Positions 26,481 through 35,592 of a stretch of 64,000 bases of DNA are shown piece after piece. The stretch lies in assembly GCA_964645755.1 (NCBI GenBank), contig CAZYBT010000001.1:1-64000 (forward strand), given 5' to 3'. Position 1 is the stretch's first letter; each line of letters opens with the position of its first letter. Below the pieces are notes generated by a model. The model saw only the letters and a program-made list of their open reading frames with translations. It was not told the DNA's origin and did no database searches. The position numbers and the translations under genes are program-made. This DNA comes from VMCP01 sp964645755 (lineage in GTDB: Bacteria > Bacteroidota > Bacteroidia > NS11-12g > UBA955).

Positions 26481-26558
26481 GAAGTGGCGAAGCTTTGAAG
26501 AAAAATAACTCTACAAGTCACGAAAATTCATCAAAAAAGTAGTTAATTTGTTTCAAAA

Positions 26559-27338
26559 GTGAAGATTTTCAATCATATAGTCGTTATAACAATTGCAACA
26601 ATTGTTTTGTTTGCATCTTGTGGTGTGAGCAAAGATCTGGTATATTTAAAAGGAATATCAGATACATCTGCAATTGACTCTGTTTTTACGAGGCCTTTAA
26701 CCATTAAATCAGGCGATCAATTATCCATTTCTTTGTCGAGTTTGAACTCTGAAGCAGATGCCATCATCAACCAATCAAATTCTGGTGGTGGGGCGTCAAA
26801 TTCAGTGAGTTATTCAGGGGCCAATGTAGTGGGATATTTTGTGAGTGAAAATGGCACCATCAATATGCCGCGACTGGGTTCTATTTATGTAGAAGGAAAG
26901 ACGCACAACGAGTTGAAAGACATGTTGCAGGTAATGTTGGAACCATACACAAAGAATCCTATTGTAAATGTGCGACTTCTAAACTATCAAATTACGGTAT
27001 TAGGAGAAGTAACTAGACCTGGTCAAATTACAATTACTACACCCCAAGCAGATATTTTGCAGGTTATTGGTTTGGCTGGAGATATAACTCCTTATGGAAA
27101 GCGAGACAATATTTTATTGATTCGCAAAGACGGCAACAACAGAATTGTGAAGCGACTAAATCTAACAGATCCAAAGTTGTTTAAAAGTCCATTTTTCCAA
27201 CTTCAACCTGGAGATTTTATATACGTTGAACCGAATAAAACTAAATTAAATTCAACAAGTTTAGGATTTCAAATTTGGCCATTGGTAACGAGCGGATTGT
27301 CGTTATTGGTTGTGATGTTATCCATATTTACAAGATAA
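26559..27338 (+). CDS. Wza-like polysaccharide export outer-membrane lipoprotein
   Basis: This 259-residue protein should form the outer-membrane or periplasmic exit channel for the polysaccharide. The GTG start at 26559 gives a signal peptide with a lipobox FASC (Cys near residue 22). The Poly_export domain follows (TIKSGDQLSISLSSLNSEAD, about 50-69), then a SLBB domain with ITVLGEVTRPGQITITTPQADIL (about 146-168). A final hydrophobic helix (about 235-258) is typical of the shorter Bacteroidota homologues. No ATG is available before the signal peptide. It is the first gene of the operon, one base before the kinase gene. Confidence 0.92.
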   Translation: MKIFNHIVVITIATIVLFASCGVSKDLVYLKGISDTSAIDSVFTRPLTIKSGDQLSISLSSLNSEADAIINQSNSGGGASNSVSYSGANVVGYFVSENGTINMPRLGSIYVEGKTHNELKDMLQVMLEPYTKNPIVNVRLLNYQITVLGEVTRPGQITITTPQADILQVIGLAGDITPYGKRDNILLIRKDGNNRIVKRLNLTDPKLFKSPFFQLQPGDFIYVEPNKTKLNSTSLGFQIWPLVTSGLSLLVVMLSIFTR

Positions 27339-27339
27339 A

Positions 27340-29739
27340 ATGAGCGACAAATTAGACTCTATTAAACAACCGAATCCAACAAAAAATGATCCATTTGACT
27401 TAATCAAAAGGATCATTTTTGCATATTGGCCGGTTTATGCAATTTCGATTATATTGTCGTTGATTATTGCAAAAAATATCATCAAGTATACAGCTCCTAA
27501 TTACGAAATTTATGCTAAGGTTTTGATTAAAGATGAAGATGGGAATTCAGCAGGCAAAGACATTTTAAAGGAAATGGACTTGTTTTCGAAACAAAAATCC
27601 ATTGACAACGAAATAGAAATTGTAGGTTCGAGGTTGGTTGCCAAACAAGTTGCAAAGAATTTAAAAACATATGTTAAAATATATGGCAAGGGTAAAGTTC
27701 AAACTGTATTGCAAGATTTCACATTCCCAATAAAATTTGAGTCATTATTGTTAGATTCAATGCCTACATCGAAGGAATTGGAAATGTCGATCATTAAAGG
27801 CAAAAATCCGAAGGTGAAAATTGATGGAAAGATTTACAATCCTGTAAATCAATTGATAACAATCAGGAAATTAAAATTCTATTTGCGCATTGATTCAAGC
27901 AGGTTGAATAGCACACAATTAGAAAATTACACATTGCAGTTTAATTCGATTGAAAGTGAAATTAATTCATTATTGGCCTCATTGATTGTGAGTTCAACGG
28001 GTCGAAAAACTACAATCATGGGTCTGCGTTTTAAAACAGAGAATATTGTTTTAGGAAGAGATATTTTGAATGAGTTTATTCGAGTTTACACTTCAAATGC
28101 AGTTGATGAAAAGCGCGAGATTGCTCAATACACTTTGAATTTCATCAATGATCGATTAAAATTATTGAGTGATGAGTTAGCGAGTGTTGAAAAGAATATT
28201 GAAAACTTTAAAGAGGAGACAGGATTGATGAACATTAGTTCACAAGCAGAGAGTTATTTAGAGGTTGTACGTAATACAGATTTAGAGATTTCAAAAGCAA
28301 AAATACAATTATCTATTCTCGATAATATCGAAAATTATATAAATGGCAAAGGAACAAATCCTGGTGCAGCACCATCGTTAATGGGATTTGAAGAACCGCT
28401 TATGGTTTCATTATTAAATAATTTATATGATCTTGAGTTCGAACTAAATAAATTAGCAAAAGTCTCTGGTTCAAAAGATGAGAAATACAATGCAATATTT
28501 GATGAAATACAAAATTTAAAATTGAGTATCAAAGAAAATATTCAAAGTACACGTCGTAATTTAAACACCAAAATAAAGCAGCTGAATATTGAACTCGACA
28601 AAAACAAGGTTCAATTTAAAGGGCTGCCAAAAAACGAAAGAATATTGGTAGATATTAGCAGACAACAAAATGTAAAAAATGAAATTTATACATATCTTCT
28701 TGAAAAACGTGAAGAATCTGCAATTTCATATGCATCAACAGTTTCTGATATACGTGTTATTGAATGGGCCTATGGTGGTACATTAATTTCTCCAAAGTCA
28801 AATCTCATTTATGGACAATGGTTTACTTATGGTTTATTTATTCCACTTTTTTTCTTTGCTTTCAGAATTTTGCTGAACCCAAAGGTTTTGGTGAAGAAGG
28901 ATATAACTGATTTTACTAAGGTTCCAATTGTAGCAGAATTGATATTCGATAAAGAAAAGAGAAAATTTGTAATCGGGGCAAAAGATAGGAGTTTTTTGAG
29001 TGAAACATTACGAAGCATTCGAACAAAACTTTCATATTACAAATTTGCATCGGAAACAAAGGTCATCATGGTAACCTCTTCGATTCCGAATGAGGGAAAG
29101 AGTTTTTTAACGCTAAATTTAGGATTATCATACAGTTTATCAGGAAAAAAAGTGTTGTTGATTGGTGCTGATTTGCGTAAACCAGTTTTGCACAAAGCCT
29201 TTGAAATTTCTGGAAGTAAAGGCTTGTCGAACTATTTGGCGAAATCTTTAAAATTGGAGGATGTGATTATCAAAACCAATTTTGAAAATGTATCTATTAT
29301 ACCAAGTGGTCCTGTACCACCGAATCCCTCCGAACTAATTGATGGAGATGCTTTTGATGAGTTGTTGGTGGAGTTAAAGAAAGATTTCGACATCATTATC
29401 ATTGATACACCGCCGTTGGGTTTGGTTACAGACGCTTTGATTATAGCACCAAAAACGGATATCCAAATTTTTATGGTTCGTCAAGATGTAACTCCGAAAG
29501 AAGCGATTGCAAATATTATTGACAAACACACAATTCACGACAATTTCAAGCAGCCAATGATTATCTTCAACGGCATTAAAGCAAAAGGGATATGGACAGG
29601 TAAGAAATACGGCAACTCGTATTATGGATATGGCTATGGTTATGGGTATGGCTATGGCTATGGTGCTTATGGTTATTATGGTTCTCGCAATAAAACCGGT
29701 TATGCATTTGTTTTGAAAAACTTACTTCGTAGAAAATGA
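27340..29739 (+). CDS. Wzc-like polysaccharide co-polymerase with tyrosine autokinase domain (BY-kinase)
   Basis: This 799-residue inner-membrane protein controls chain length and export. A Wzz domain starts after a first helix (about residues 28-48). Two long coiled-coil stretches follow (about 250-460), and a second helix lies near 490-508. The cytoplasmic kinase has Walker A SSIPNEGKS (about 579-587), Walker A' LLIGADLRKP (about 606-615) and Walker B IIIIDTPP. The C-terminal tyrosine cluster is a run of seven Tyr-Gly pairs plus more Tyr (residues 761-780), longer and more regular than usual, followed by a 19-residue basic tail. Autophosphorylation there normally switches oligomer state. 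It overlaps the next gene by four bases. Confidence 0.95.
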   Translation: MSDKLDSIKQPNPTKNDPFDLIKRIIFAYWPVYAISIILSLIIAKNIIKYTAPNYEIYAKVLIKDEDGNSAGKDILKEMDLFSKQKSIDNEIEIVGSRLVAKQVAKNLKTYVKIYGKGKVQTVLQDFTFPIKFESLLLDSMPTSKELEMSIIKGKNPKVKIDGKIYNPVNQLITIRKLKFYLRIDSSRLNSTQLENYTLQFNSIESEINSLLASLIVSSTGRKTTIMGLRFKTENIVLGRDILNEFIRVYTSNAVDEKREIAQYTLNFINDRLKLLSDELASVEKNIENFKEETGLMNISSQAESYLEVVRNTDLEISKAKIQLSILDNIENYINGKGTNPGAAPSLMGFEEPLMVSLLNNLYDLEFELNKLAKVSGSKDEKYNAIFDEIQNLKLSIKENIQSTRRNLNTKIKQLNIELDKNKVQFKGLPKNERILVDISRQQNVKNEIYTYLLEKREESAISYASTVSDIRVIEWAYGGTLISPKSNLIYGQWFTYGLFIPLFFFAFRILLNPKVLVKKDITDFTKVPIVAELIFDKEKRKFVIGAKDRSFLSETLRSIRTKLSYYKFASETKVIMVTSSIPNEGKSFLTLNLGLSYSLSGKKVLLIGADLRKPVLHKAFEISGSKGLSNYLAKSLKLEDVIIKTNFENVSIIPSGPVPPNPSELIDGDAFDELLVELKKDFDIIIIDTPPLGLVTDALIIAPKTDIQIFMVRQDVTPKEAIANIIDKHTIHDNFKQPMIIFNGIKAKGIWTGKKYGNSYYGYGYGYGYGYGYGAYGYYGSRNKTGYAFVLKNLLRRK
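29620..29682 (+). repeat. Tandem Tyr-Gly codon repeat
   Basis: Seven consecutive TAT-GGN units (29623-29664) sit inside the kinase gene, followed by GCT and a degenerate copy (TATGGTTATTATGGT). The third base of the glycine codon varies. This encodes the tyrosine cluster and could change in length by slippage in multiples of six bases without breaking the frame. Confidence 0.85.
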
Positions 29740-30998
29740 TACAAAACCTTATTATGAAAAGGGGCAATATTCAATTGACCCTAATTTTCTCTTTTTTCTC
29801 TGTTTTTTTTGCATTCAAATCTGGAATCATTTTGTATATCGATTCATACGGTTACATCGATAACCATATTGTTAGGTCGGCCATTTATCCTCTTTTCCTA
29901 GATTTATTAAGTGATCAAAAAAATTTCAGTGTCGCCATTTTCGTTCAAATGGCGCTCACCGTATTTGCCTTAGTTTATTTTGCGAAAACAAGGAAGTTTA
30001 TTTTCGAAAATCATCTTATTTATTTTGGCTATATTGTTTTCAGTTGCATCATCATTGCAAATTTTTCGAATGCGGTTATTTCTGAGGCATTGGCAATTCC
30101 CATTTTTATATTATTTCTATCTAAATTCTTGGAGATAATTGACAGTAGTGAAAGATTGTCTATCAAGAATTTTATTGTGCTGATTGTTTTTGTAACAGTG
30201 CTGATATCCATTCGAAATCAGTTTATTTTTTTAATACCAACTTTGGCAGTTTGGTTGTTTTTATCTAAAACACCAAAAAAATGGCTTTATACATTAGCGT
30301 TACTCATTCCATTATTGCTCAATACTTTGGTTGACAGGTATTATCATTTAGTAAAACACAATCATTTTATTGCCACACCTTATACAGGAATGCAAATTTT
30401 GCCTTCAGTATTGTTTCAATCTAATCTGTCGGATTCGGTAATTTTTGAGGATAAACAAGAACGAAAGGATTTCGTTTTTTTAAAAACGCAACTTTTAAAT
30501 AAGTATATTGACCATCAGAAGATGGATACTCTATTGGGCAATAGTCCGCAATATTTGTATACATTGTATTTTGATGTAATTGCGCATCGAACCATCAAGC
30601 CTTACTTTCTGGACCAACTTAAAAGTCTCAATCTTAACGATCAATATGTGCAACTTGATCAGAAAGGAAAACACATGTTTTTTTTATTATTCAAAAGAAA
30701 CATCAAACAAAATATTGTTTTTTACTTCAATCTACTCAGACTTAACGGATACAACAATTGGTTGATTTTCATAATGTCGGTTTTCGTGTTGATATTTTCA
30801 TTGATACAATACTTCAAAAAAAGAGACATTATTTTTCTTCTTGTTTTTATTGCTTTGTTTGCATTATTGTTAAATCAATCGCTTGTAACCATCGTAAATA
30901 TTATTGGCTACAGATATGTGGTTTATAATTATATATTTATTTTTTATCTATTACTTTTAGTACTTCACACCACACTTCAAAAATCAAAAATTAATTAA
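29736..30998 (+). CDS. Multi-pass membrane protein of the polysaccharide locus, possibly GT-C-type
   Basis: I do not recognise this 420-residue protein with certainty. It has about ten hydrophobic helices spread along its length, a short extracytoplasmic loop near the start with YIDSYGYIDNHIVRSAIYPLFL, and a hydrophilic loop at about residues 215-320. The acidic loop followed by an Arg and Tyr-Pro pair resembles the first periplasmic loop of GT-C glycosyltransferases that use lipid-linked sugars, but the similarity is weak. It starts inside the kinase stop (ATGA) and ends directly before rfbF, so it belongs to the locus. It could also be an acyl- or phospho-transferase of another membrane family. 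Confidence 0.6.
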   Translation: MIQNLIMKRGNIQLTLIFSFFSVFFAFKSGIILYIDSYGYIDNHIVRSAIYPLFLDLLSDQKNFSVAIFVQMALTVFALVYFAKTRKFIFENHLIYFGYIVFSCIIIANFSNAVISEALAIPIFILFLSKFLEIIDSSERLSIKNFIVLIVFVTVLISIRNQFIFLIPTLAVWLFLSKTPKKWLYTLALLIPLLLNTLVDRYYHLVKHNHFIATPYTGMQILPSVLFQSNLSDSVIFEDKQERKDFVFLKTQLLNKYIDHQKMDTLLGNSPQYLYTLYFDVIAHRTIKPYFLDQLKSLNLNDQYVQLDQKGKHMFFLLFKRNIKQNIVFYFNLLRLNGYNNWLIFIMSVFVLIFSLIQYFKKRDIIFLLVFIALFALLLNQSLVTIVNIIGYRYVVYNYIFIFYLLLLVLHTTLQKSKIN

Positions 30999-31772
30999 AT
31001 GAAAGTCGTTTTATTGGCCGGCGGATTGGGAACTAGATTATCTGAGGAAACAGATACCAAGCCAAAACCTATGGTTGAAATAGGAGGGAAGCCCATCTTA
31101 TGGCACATCATGAAGATTTACAGTCAGTATGGCTTTAATGAATTCATTGTTTGTTTAGGTTACAAGGGATATGTGATTAAAGAGTATTTTGCAAATTACT
31201 TCAGACATCAATCCGATCTTACCATAGATTTGAAAAATAATACAACAGAAATTCATAATTCGACCGCCGAACCATGGAAAATTTCTTTGATTGATACAGG
31301 TGTCAATACAATGACAGGTGGGAGAATCAAAAGAATTCAACCATACATTGGAAATGAACCCTTTTTACTGACATATGGAGATGGTGTGAGTGACGTTAAC
31401 TTAAAAGAGTTGGTGGAATTTCACAAACAAAGTGGTAAATTATTGACTGTTACATCAATACAACCTACTGGAAGATTTGGTTCTTTGGAAATTGATGATA
31501 ACAACAGTGTTCAAAAATTTGTTGAGAAACCTAAAGGTGATGGCGCATGGATCAATGCTGGTTTTTTTGTTTGTGAGCCTAAAATATTCGATTTTATCAA
31601 TGGAGATGATACCATCTTTGAAAAAGATCCGTTGGAAAAAATTGCAGAGATGAATGAGTTGAAAGCTTTTAAGCATGATGGGTTTTGGAAACCTATGGAT
31701 AGTTTGAGAGACAAATACGAATTAGAAAATTTGTGGCAATCAAATAAAGCTCCATGGAAGACTTGGAAATAA
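30999..31772 (+). CDS. rfbF: Glucose-1-phosphate cytidylyltransferase
   Basis: This 257-residue nucleotidyltransferase makes CDP-glucose from CTP and glucose 1-phosphate, the first step to 3,6-dideoxyhexoses. It opens with VVLLAGGLGTRLSEETDTKPKPMVEIGGKP (key residues GGLGTRL and KPMVEIG), specific enough to separate RfbF from RmlA and GalU types. YGDGVSDV near 126 and GFWKPMDSLRDK near the C-terminus are also characteristic. Its last 19 bases overlap the start of rfbG, as expected for coupled translation. Confidence 0.96.
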   Translation: MKVVLLAGGLGTRLSEETDTKPKPMVEIGGKPILWHIMKIYSQYGFNEFIVCLGYKGYVIKEYFANYFRHQSDLTIDLKNNTTEIHNSTAEPWKISLIDTGVNTMTGGRIKRIQPYIGNEPFLLTYGDGVSDVNLKELVEFHKQSGKLLTVTSIQPTGRFGSLEIDDNNSVQKFVEKPKGDGAWINAGFFVCEPKIFDFINGDDTIFEKDPLEKIAEMNELKAFKHDGFWKPMDSLRDKYELENLWQSNKAPWKTWK

Positions 31773-32830
31773 ATCCGATTTTAAAACAATTTAAGAATAA
31801 AAAAGTCTTCATTACTGGGCACACAGGGTTTAAAGGAGCTTGGTTTTCCCAATTGCTATTACAGGTTGGAGCAATTGTGAAAGGATTTTCTCTACCTCCA
31901 AATACTGAACCCAGTTTATTTCATTTACTCGGTCATCATCAAAAGTTTGAGAGTGTTTTTGCCAACATCAATCATTTTGAAGAAATCGAAAATCATATTT
32001 TATCATTTCAGCCCGATGTGATTTTTCATTTGGCTGCTCAGCCTTTGGTGAGGTATTCATATCATCACACCATTGAAACTTTTCAAACAAATGTTCTTGG
32101 AACCGCAAACTTGTTAGAAGCGTGCAAAAAATTAAATAAATCTTGCGCGGTAGTTTGCATCACTACAGATAAAGTTTATCGCAACAAAGAAGAACATTAT
32201 GCTTATAACGAGTTAGATTCTTTAGGGGGACATGATCCATATTCTGCAAGTAAAGCGGCTGCAGAACTCATCATAGATTCCTACAGAAAGTCGTTTTTCT
32301 ATGATGGACAAATCCAGGTTGCAAGTGCTAGGGCAGGAAATGTAATTGGTGGGGGAGATTGGTCTGAAGATCGTTTGATACCAGATTTGGTAAGGTCAAT
32401 ATCCCTCAAGCAAAAAATGAAGATGAGGAATCCGTTTGCAGTGCGTCCATGGCAACATGTCTTGGACCCAATTATGGGCTATATGACTTTAGCCGTTAAA
32501 ATGATGGACGTTCCACATACATACACAAGTGCATGGAATTTTGGACCTAAAAATGGGGAGGAGAAAACAGTTTCTGAGGTAGCGAATATCTTTTATCGAA
32601 CATTTGGAATGGAAGCAGAAATTGATATTGAGCCGGACCAAATTTTGCATGAGGCTAATTTATTGATGTTAGACATTAGTAAGTCTCAAAAGCAATTGTT
32701 ATGGGATCCAAAGTGGAACACTGAGAGGGCAATTAAAGAGACAGCCCTGTGGTATAGTGAATTGGATTCTTCGAATGCAGAACAAATAACAAATCTAAAT
32801 ATTTATTCTTTTTTCTCTAATGAGCTTTAA
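31754..32830 (+). CDS. rfbG: CDP-glucose 4,6-dehydratase
   Basis: This 358-residue extended SDR converts CDP-glucose to CDP-4-keto-6-deoxyglucose. NAD binding is by VFITGHTGFKGAWFSQLL (residues about 17-34), where the His-Thr-Gly-Phe-Lys-Gly form is typical of RfbG. ITTDKVY supplies the Thr/Asp, and YSASKAAAE supplies the catalytic Tyr and Lys near 161. RPWQHVLDPIMGYM is another family marker. It overlaps rfbF by 19 bases and rfbH by 11 bases. Confidence 0.95.
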   Translation: MEDLEINPILKQFKNKKVFITGHTGFKGAWFSQLLLQVGAIVKGFSLPPNTEPSLFHLLGHHQKFESVFANINHFEEIENHILSFQPDVIFHLAAQPLVRYSYHHTIETFQTNVLGTANLLEACKKLNKSCAVVCITTDKVYRNKEEHYAYNELDSLGGHDPYSASKAAAELIIDSYRKSFFYDGQIQVASARAGNVIGGGDWSEDRLIPDLVRSISLKQKMKMRNPFAVRPWQHVLDPIMGYMTLAVKMMDVPHTYTSAWNFGPKNGEEKTVSEVANIFYRTFGMEAEIDIEPDQILHEANLLMLDISKSQKQLLWDPKWNTERAIKETALWYSELDSSNAEQITNLNIYSFFSNEL

Positions 32831-34136
32831 TTATAAAAACATTCAATCTGAAGATTTAAAAACTAAATTATCAGAAATTATAACGGCAAATATCCATCAG
32901 AATATTGTGCCGGGTGAAAATTATATTCCTGTAACAGGGAAAGTATTAGATGTTGACGATATATTGCATGGAGTAGATGCTACACTTGATGCATGGCTAA
33001 CTACGGGCCGATATGCAAAAGATTTCGAAAAAGATTTTGCTTCATATTTTGGCAGTAAGGCGTCGGTATTGGTGAATTCAGGGTCATCTGCAAATTTGGT
33101 GGCATTTTACACTCTCACTAGTCCAAAGTTGGGAGAACGAGCAATTAAACCTGGAGATGAGGTCATAACAGTAGCGGCGGGTTTCCCAACAACGATCAAC
33201 CCAATGATACAATTTGGGTGTGTACCTGTTTTTTTGGATGTACACATTCCCACTTACAACATTGATGTTACATTATTGGAAGAGGCAGTAACTTCTAAAA
33301 CCAAAGCAATTATGATTGCTCATGCATTGGGTAATCCATTTAATTTAGCTGTTGTAAAAGCAGTGGCTGAAAAATATAATCTTTGGTTAATTGAAGATGA
33401 TTGCGATTCATTAGGGGCTACATACAATGGTCAAAAGACGGGAACATTTGGGGATTTGGCAACTGTTTCTTTTTACCCGGCACACCATATTACAATGGGA
33501 GAAGGAGGGGCGGTTTTAGTGAATAACATTAAATTATTGAGACCGGCATGGAGCTTTAGAGATTGGGGGAGAGACTGTTATTGTGAACCTGGAAAAGACA
33601 ATACTTGTGGTAAGCGATTCGATTGGCAATTGGGTGAGTTGCCATGCGGTTATGATCATAAATATACCTATAGTCATATTGGATTTAATTTGAAGGTAAC
33701 GGACACACAGGCTGCAATAGGATTAAATCAATTACGCAAGGCAGATCAATTTGTTGCGAAAAGGAGGGAAAATCATCGGATACTAAATTCTATGATGAAG
33801 GAATTAGAGGAGTATTTTATTTTACCTGAGGCAACGGTTAACTCTGACCCATCTTGGTTCGGTTATATGTTGACTGTGCGTTCAGATTGTAAATTTAATC
33901 GAAATGAACTGGTTCAATATTTGGAATCGAAGAAAATAGGAACTCGATTATTTTTTGGAGGGAATATGTTGAAACAGCCGGCTTACACAAATGTTGATCA
34001 CAGAATAGTAGGCAACTTAACAAACTGTGATTTGGTGATGAACCAATCATTTTGGTTAGGAGTATGGCCGGGTTTGAGTGAAATGCATTTCGAATACATG
34101 GTAAACACTATTAAAGGGTTTATAAAGAGTAATTAA
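32820..34136 (+). CDS. rfbH: CDP-4-keto-6-deoxy-D-glucose 3-dehydrase (E1)
   Basis: This 438-residue PMP-dependent, iron-sulfur enzyme removes the C3 hydroxyl. It belongs to the DegT fold, but the usual Schiff-base Lys is replaced by His in SFYPAHHITMGEGGAV (about residues 219-234), the defining feature of the E1 dehydrases. The cysteine pattern RDCYCEPGKDNTCGKRF with a later LPCGYDHKY supplies the [2Fe-2S] ligands. E1 works with an iron-sulfur flavin reductase (E3, RfbI/AscD), which is not found in this window. It follows rfbG directly, completing an rfbFGH set. Confidence 0.96.
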   Translation: MSFNYKNIQSEDLKTKLSEIITANIHQNIVPGENYIPVTGKVLDVDDILHGVDATLDAWLTTGRYAKDFEKDFASYFGSKASVLVNSGSSANLVAFYTLTSPKLGERAIKPGDEVITVAAGFPTTINPMIQFGCVPVFLDVHIPTYNIDVTLLEEAVTSKTKAIMIAHALGNPFNLAVVKAVAEKYNLWLIEDDCDSLGATYNGQKTGTFGDLATVSFYPAHHITMGEGGAVLVNNIKLLRPAWSFRDWGRDCYCEPGKDNTCGKRFDWQLGELPCGYDHKYTYSHIGFNLKVTDTQAAIGLNQLRKADQFVAKRRENHRILNSMMKELEEYFILPEATVNSDPSWFGYMLTVRSDCKFNRNELVQYLESKKIGTRLFFGGNMLKQPAYTNVDHRIVGNLTNCDLVMNQSFWLGVWPGLSEMHFEYMVNTIKGFIKSN

Positions 34137-34691
34137 GTGGCAGGGAAAATTGAATTCGAAAAAACTCCTATTGACGGGTTAACTGTTATTCATAATTTTC
34201 AAGCTAACGACAATAGAGGATATTTTGTAAAAACGTTTAACAAATTGCTATTTGAAGAAAACGAAATTCACTTTTGTCCAGTTGAATCATATTTTTCAAA
34301 TTCTAATAAGAATGTTATTCGGGGAATGCACTTTCAAAATCCGCCGCATGATCATCAGAAATTGGTTTATGTGGCTTGTGGTTCTATATTAGATGTGGTG
34401 GTTGATCTAAGGCCAAATTCATCGACGTACCGACAGTCTTTTTCGATTGAACTTTCAGAAAAAAATTGTATGTCTATTTTTATACCTAAAGGAATGGCCC
34501 ACGGATTTTTGTCATTGTCTGATAATTCAGTGGCAGTGTATAATGTATCAACGATATATGATATGAAATCTGACAATGGCATTAAATATGATTCGTTTGG
34601 TTTTGATTGGGGAATTGAAAATCCAATAATTTCCGATAGAGATAAAAATTTTATTTCAATGGACGAATTTTGTACCAACAATTTATTTTGA
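34137..34691 (+). CDS. RmlC-like nucleotide-sugar epimerase
   Basis: This 184-residue cupin of the dTDP-4-dehydrorhamnose 3,5-epimerase family has the conserved RGMHFQNPPHDHQKLVYVACG (key residues RGMHFQ with the catalytic His, and the second His), DVVVDLR and IPKGMAHGF. It lies directly behind rfbH with no gap, using a GTG start. In the CDP-ascarylose pathway an RmlC homologue (AscE) epimerises C5 of the 3,6-dideoxy-4-keto sugar, so that role is more likely here than rhamnose synthesis, since no RmlA/B/D are present. The exact epimerised carbon is an inference. Confidence 0.85.
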   Translation: MAGKIEFEKTPIDGLTVIHNFQANDNRGYFVKTFNKLLFEENEIHFCPVESYFSNSNKNVIRGMHFQNPPHDHQKLVYVACGSILDVVVDLRPNSSTYRQSFSIELSEKNCMSIFIPKGMAHGFLSLSDNSVAVYNVSTIYDMKSDNGIKYDSFGFDWGIENPIISDRDKNFISMDEFCTNNLF

Positions 34692-34692
34692 T

Positions 34693-35592
34693 TTGCAAAA
34701 AATAGCAATTACAGGAGGAACTGGATTTGTAGGATCTAATCTTACAAATTGGTTTTTAATTTCGGGTTACGAAGTTCACCTAATTTTAAGAGAGAACAGT
34801 GATTTAAGCAAAGTTGATACTTCAAATAAAGGGTTGAAAGTTTTTTTCTATAAAAATAACATCGATGAATTACAAGCTTTTTTGATGTCTAACAAACCAA
34901 GTTGTGTGATACATTTGGCATCAAGATTTATTGCAGAACACGAATCACACCAAATTGATGAATTGATTCAAAGTAATATATTATTTGGTTGTCAGCTGCT
35001 AGAAGCAATGCATAGAGCGGGGATTAAATGTTTTATTAATACAGGAACTTCTTGGCAACATTTCCAGAATTCCTCATTCAATCCGGTGAGTTTATATGCA
35101 GCCACAAAACAATCCTATGAAGCATTGATTGATTACTATGTAAGAGCTGAGAATTTTAAAGTAATCACATTAAAGTTATTTGATACATATGGTGAAAATG
35201 ATGAGAGGCCAAAACTCATCAACTTGCTTTATCAATTTGCAAAAAATAGAAGTGAACTGAGTTTAACTCCTGGTGATCAAAAAATGAATCTTGTTCATAT
35301 CACTGATGTATGTTGTGCATATTCAAAAGCTTTGGATTTGGTATTGAATAAAAGAAAATCTTGCCATTTAAAATATAAGGTTGCTAGTCCAAATGCTTAT
35401 TCTATAAAAGAGATCATAATACTCTTTGAATCATTGTCAGGAATGAAGATCAATGTTGTATGGGGTGGTAAACCATATAGAAAAAGGGAAGTAATGGAGC
35501 CTTGGAATGGTGGAGTTTTGCTTCCAAATTGGTCTGCGAAAATAACTTTACATGAGGGGCTATTACGTTATATTACGAAACACAACCCATGA
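34693..35592 (+). CDS. NAD(P)-dependent SDR, probable CDP-4-keto-dideoxyhexose reductase
   Basis: This 299-residue extended SDR has the nucleotide motif IAITGGTGFVGSNL almost at its N-terminus, a TGTSWQH segment with the Ser/Thr, and the catalytic YAATKQSYE near residue 135. The domain starts so early that the TTG at 34693, one base after the previous stop, must be the start. Position after an RmlC-like epimerase in an rfbFGH set suggests the final 4-keto reduction (AscF/Abe/Prt role), giving CDP-ascarylose or a related 3,6-dideoxyhexose. A 4-epimerase function is an alternative. Confidence 0.8.
   Translation: MQKIAITGGTGFVGSNLTNWFLISGYEVHLILRENSDLSKVDTSNKGLKVFFYKNNIDELQAFLMSNKPSCVIHLASRFIAEHESHQIDELIQSNILFGCQLLEAMHRAGIKCFINTGTSWQHFQNSSFNPVSLYAATKQSYEALIDYYVRAENFKVITLKLFDTYGENDERPKLINLLYQFAKNRSELSLTPGDQKMNLVHITDVCCAYSKALDLVLNKRKSCHLKYKVASPNAYSIKEIIILFESLSGMKINVVWGGKPYRKREVMEPWNGGVLLPNWSAKITLHEGLLRYITKHNP

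Larger units (their letters stand above)
26148..26558. promoter_or_regulatory. Non-coding regulatory region upstream of the polysaccharide operon
   Basis: These 411 bases separate the divergent der and polysaccharide genes and hold no credible coding sequence. A -7 box TATTTTTG at 26372-26379 would start transcription near 26385, leaving a leader of about 170 bases. Inside the leader, AGTTACAAAA and TTTTGTGTAACT (26457-26480) form a stem-loop with one bulged base and no T tract after it. A short AGTGGCG word occurs at about 26333 and again at about 26483. A long structured leader before a 29-gene operon suggests transcription-elongation control, but no JUMPstart/ops consensus is seen. Confidence 0.5.

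Noticed and set aside
29620..29682. Short direct repeats as a CRISPR or intergenic satellite
   Set aside because: They are in frame within the kinase gene, code for Tyr-Gly and have no spacers.
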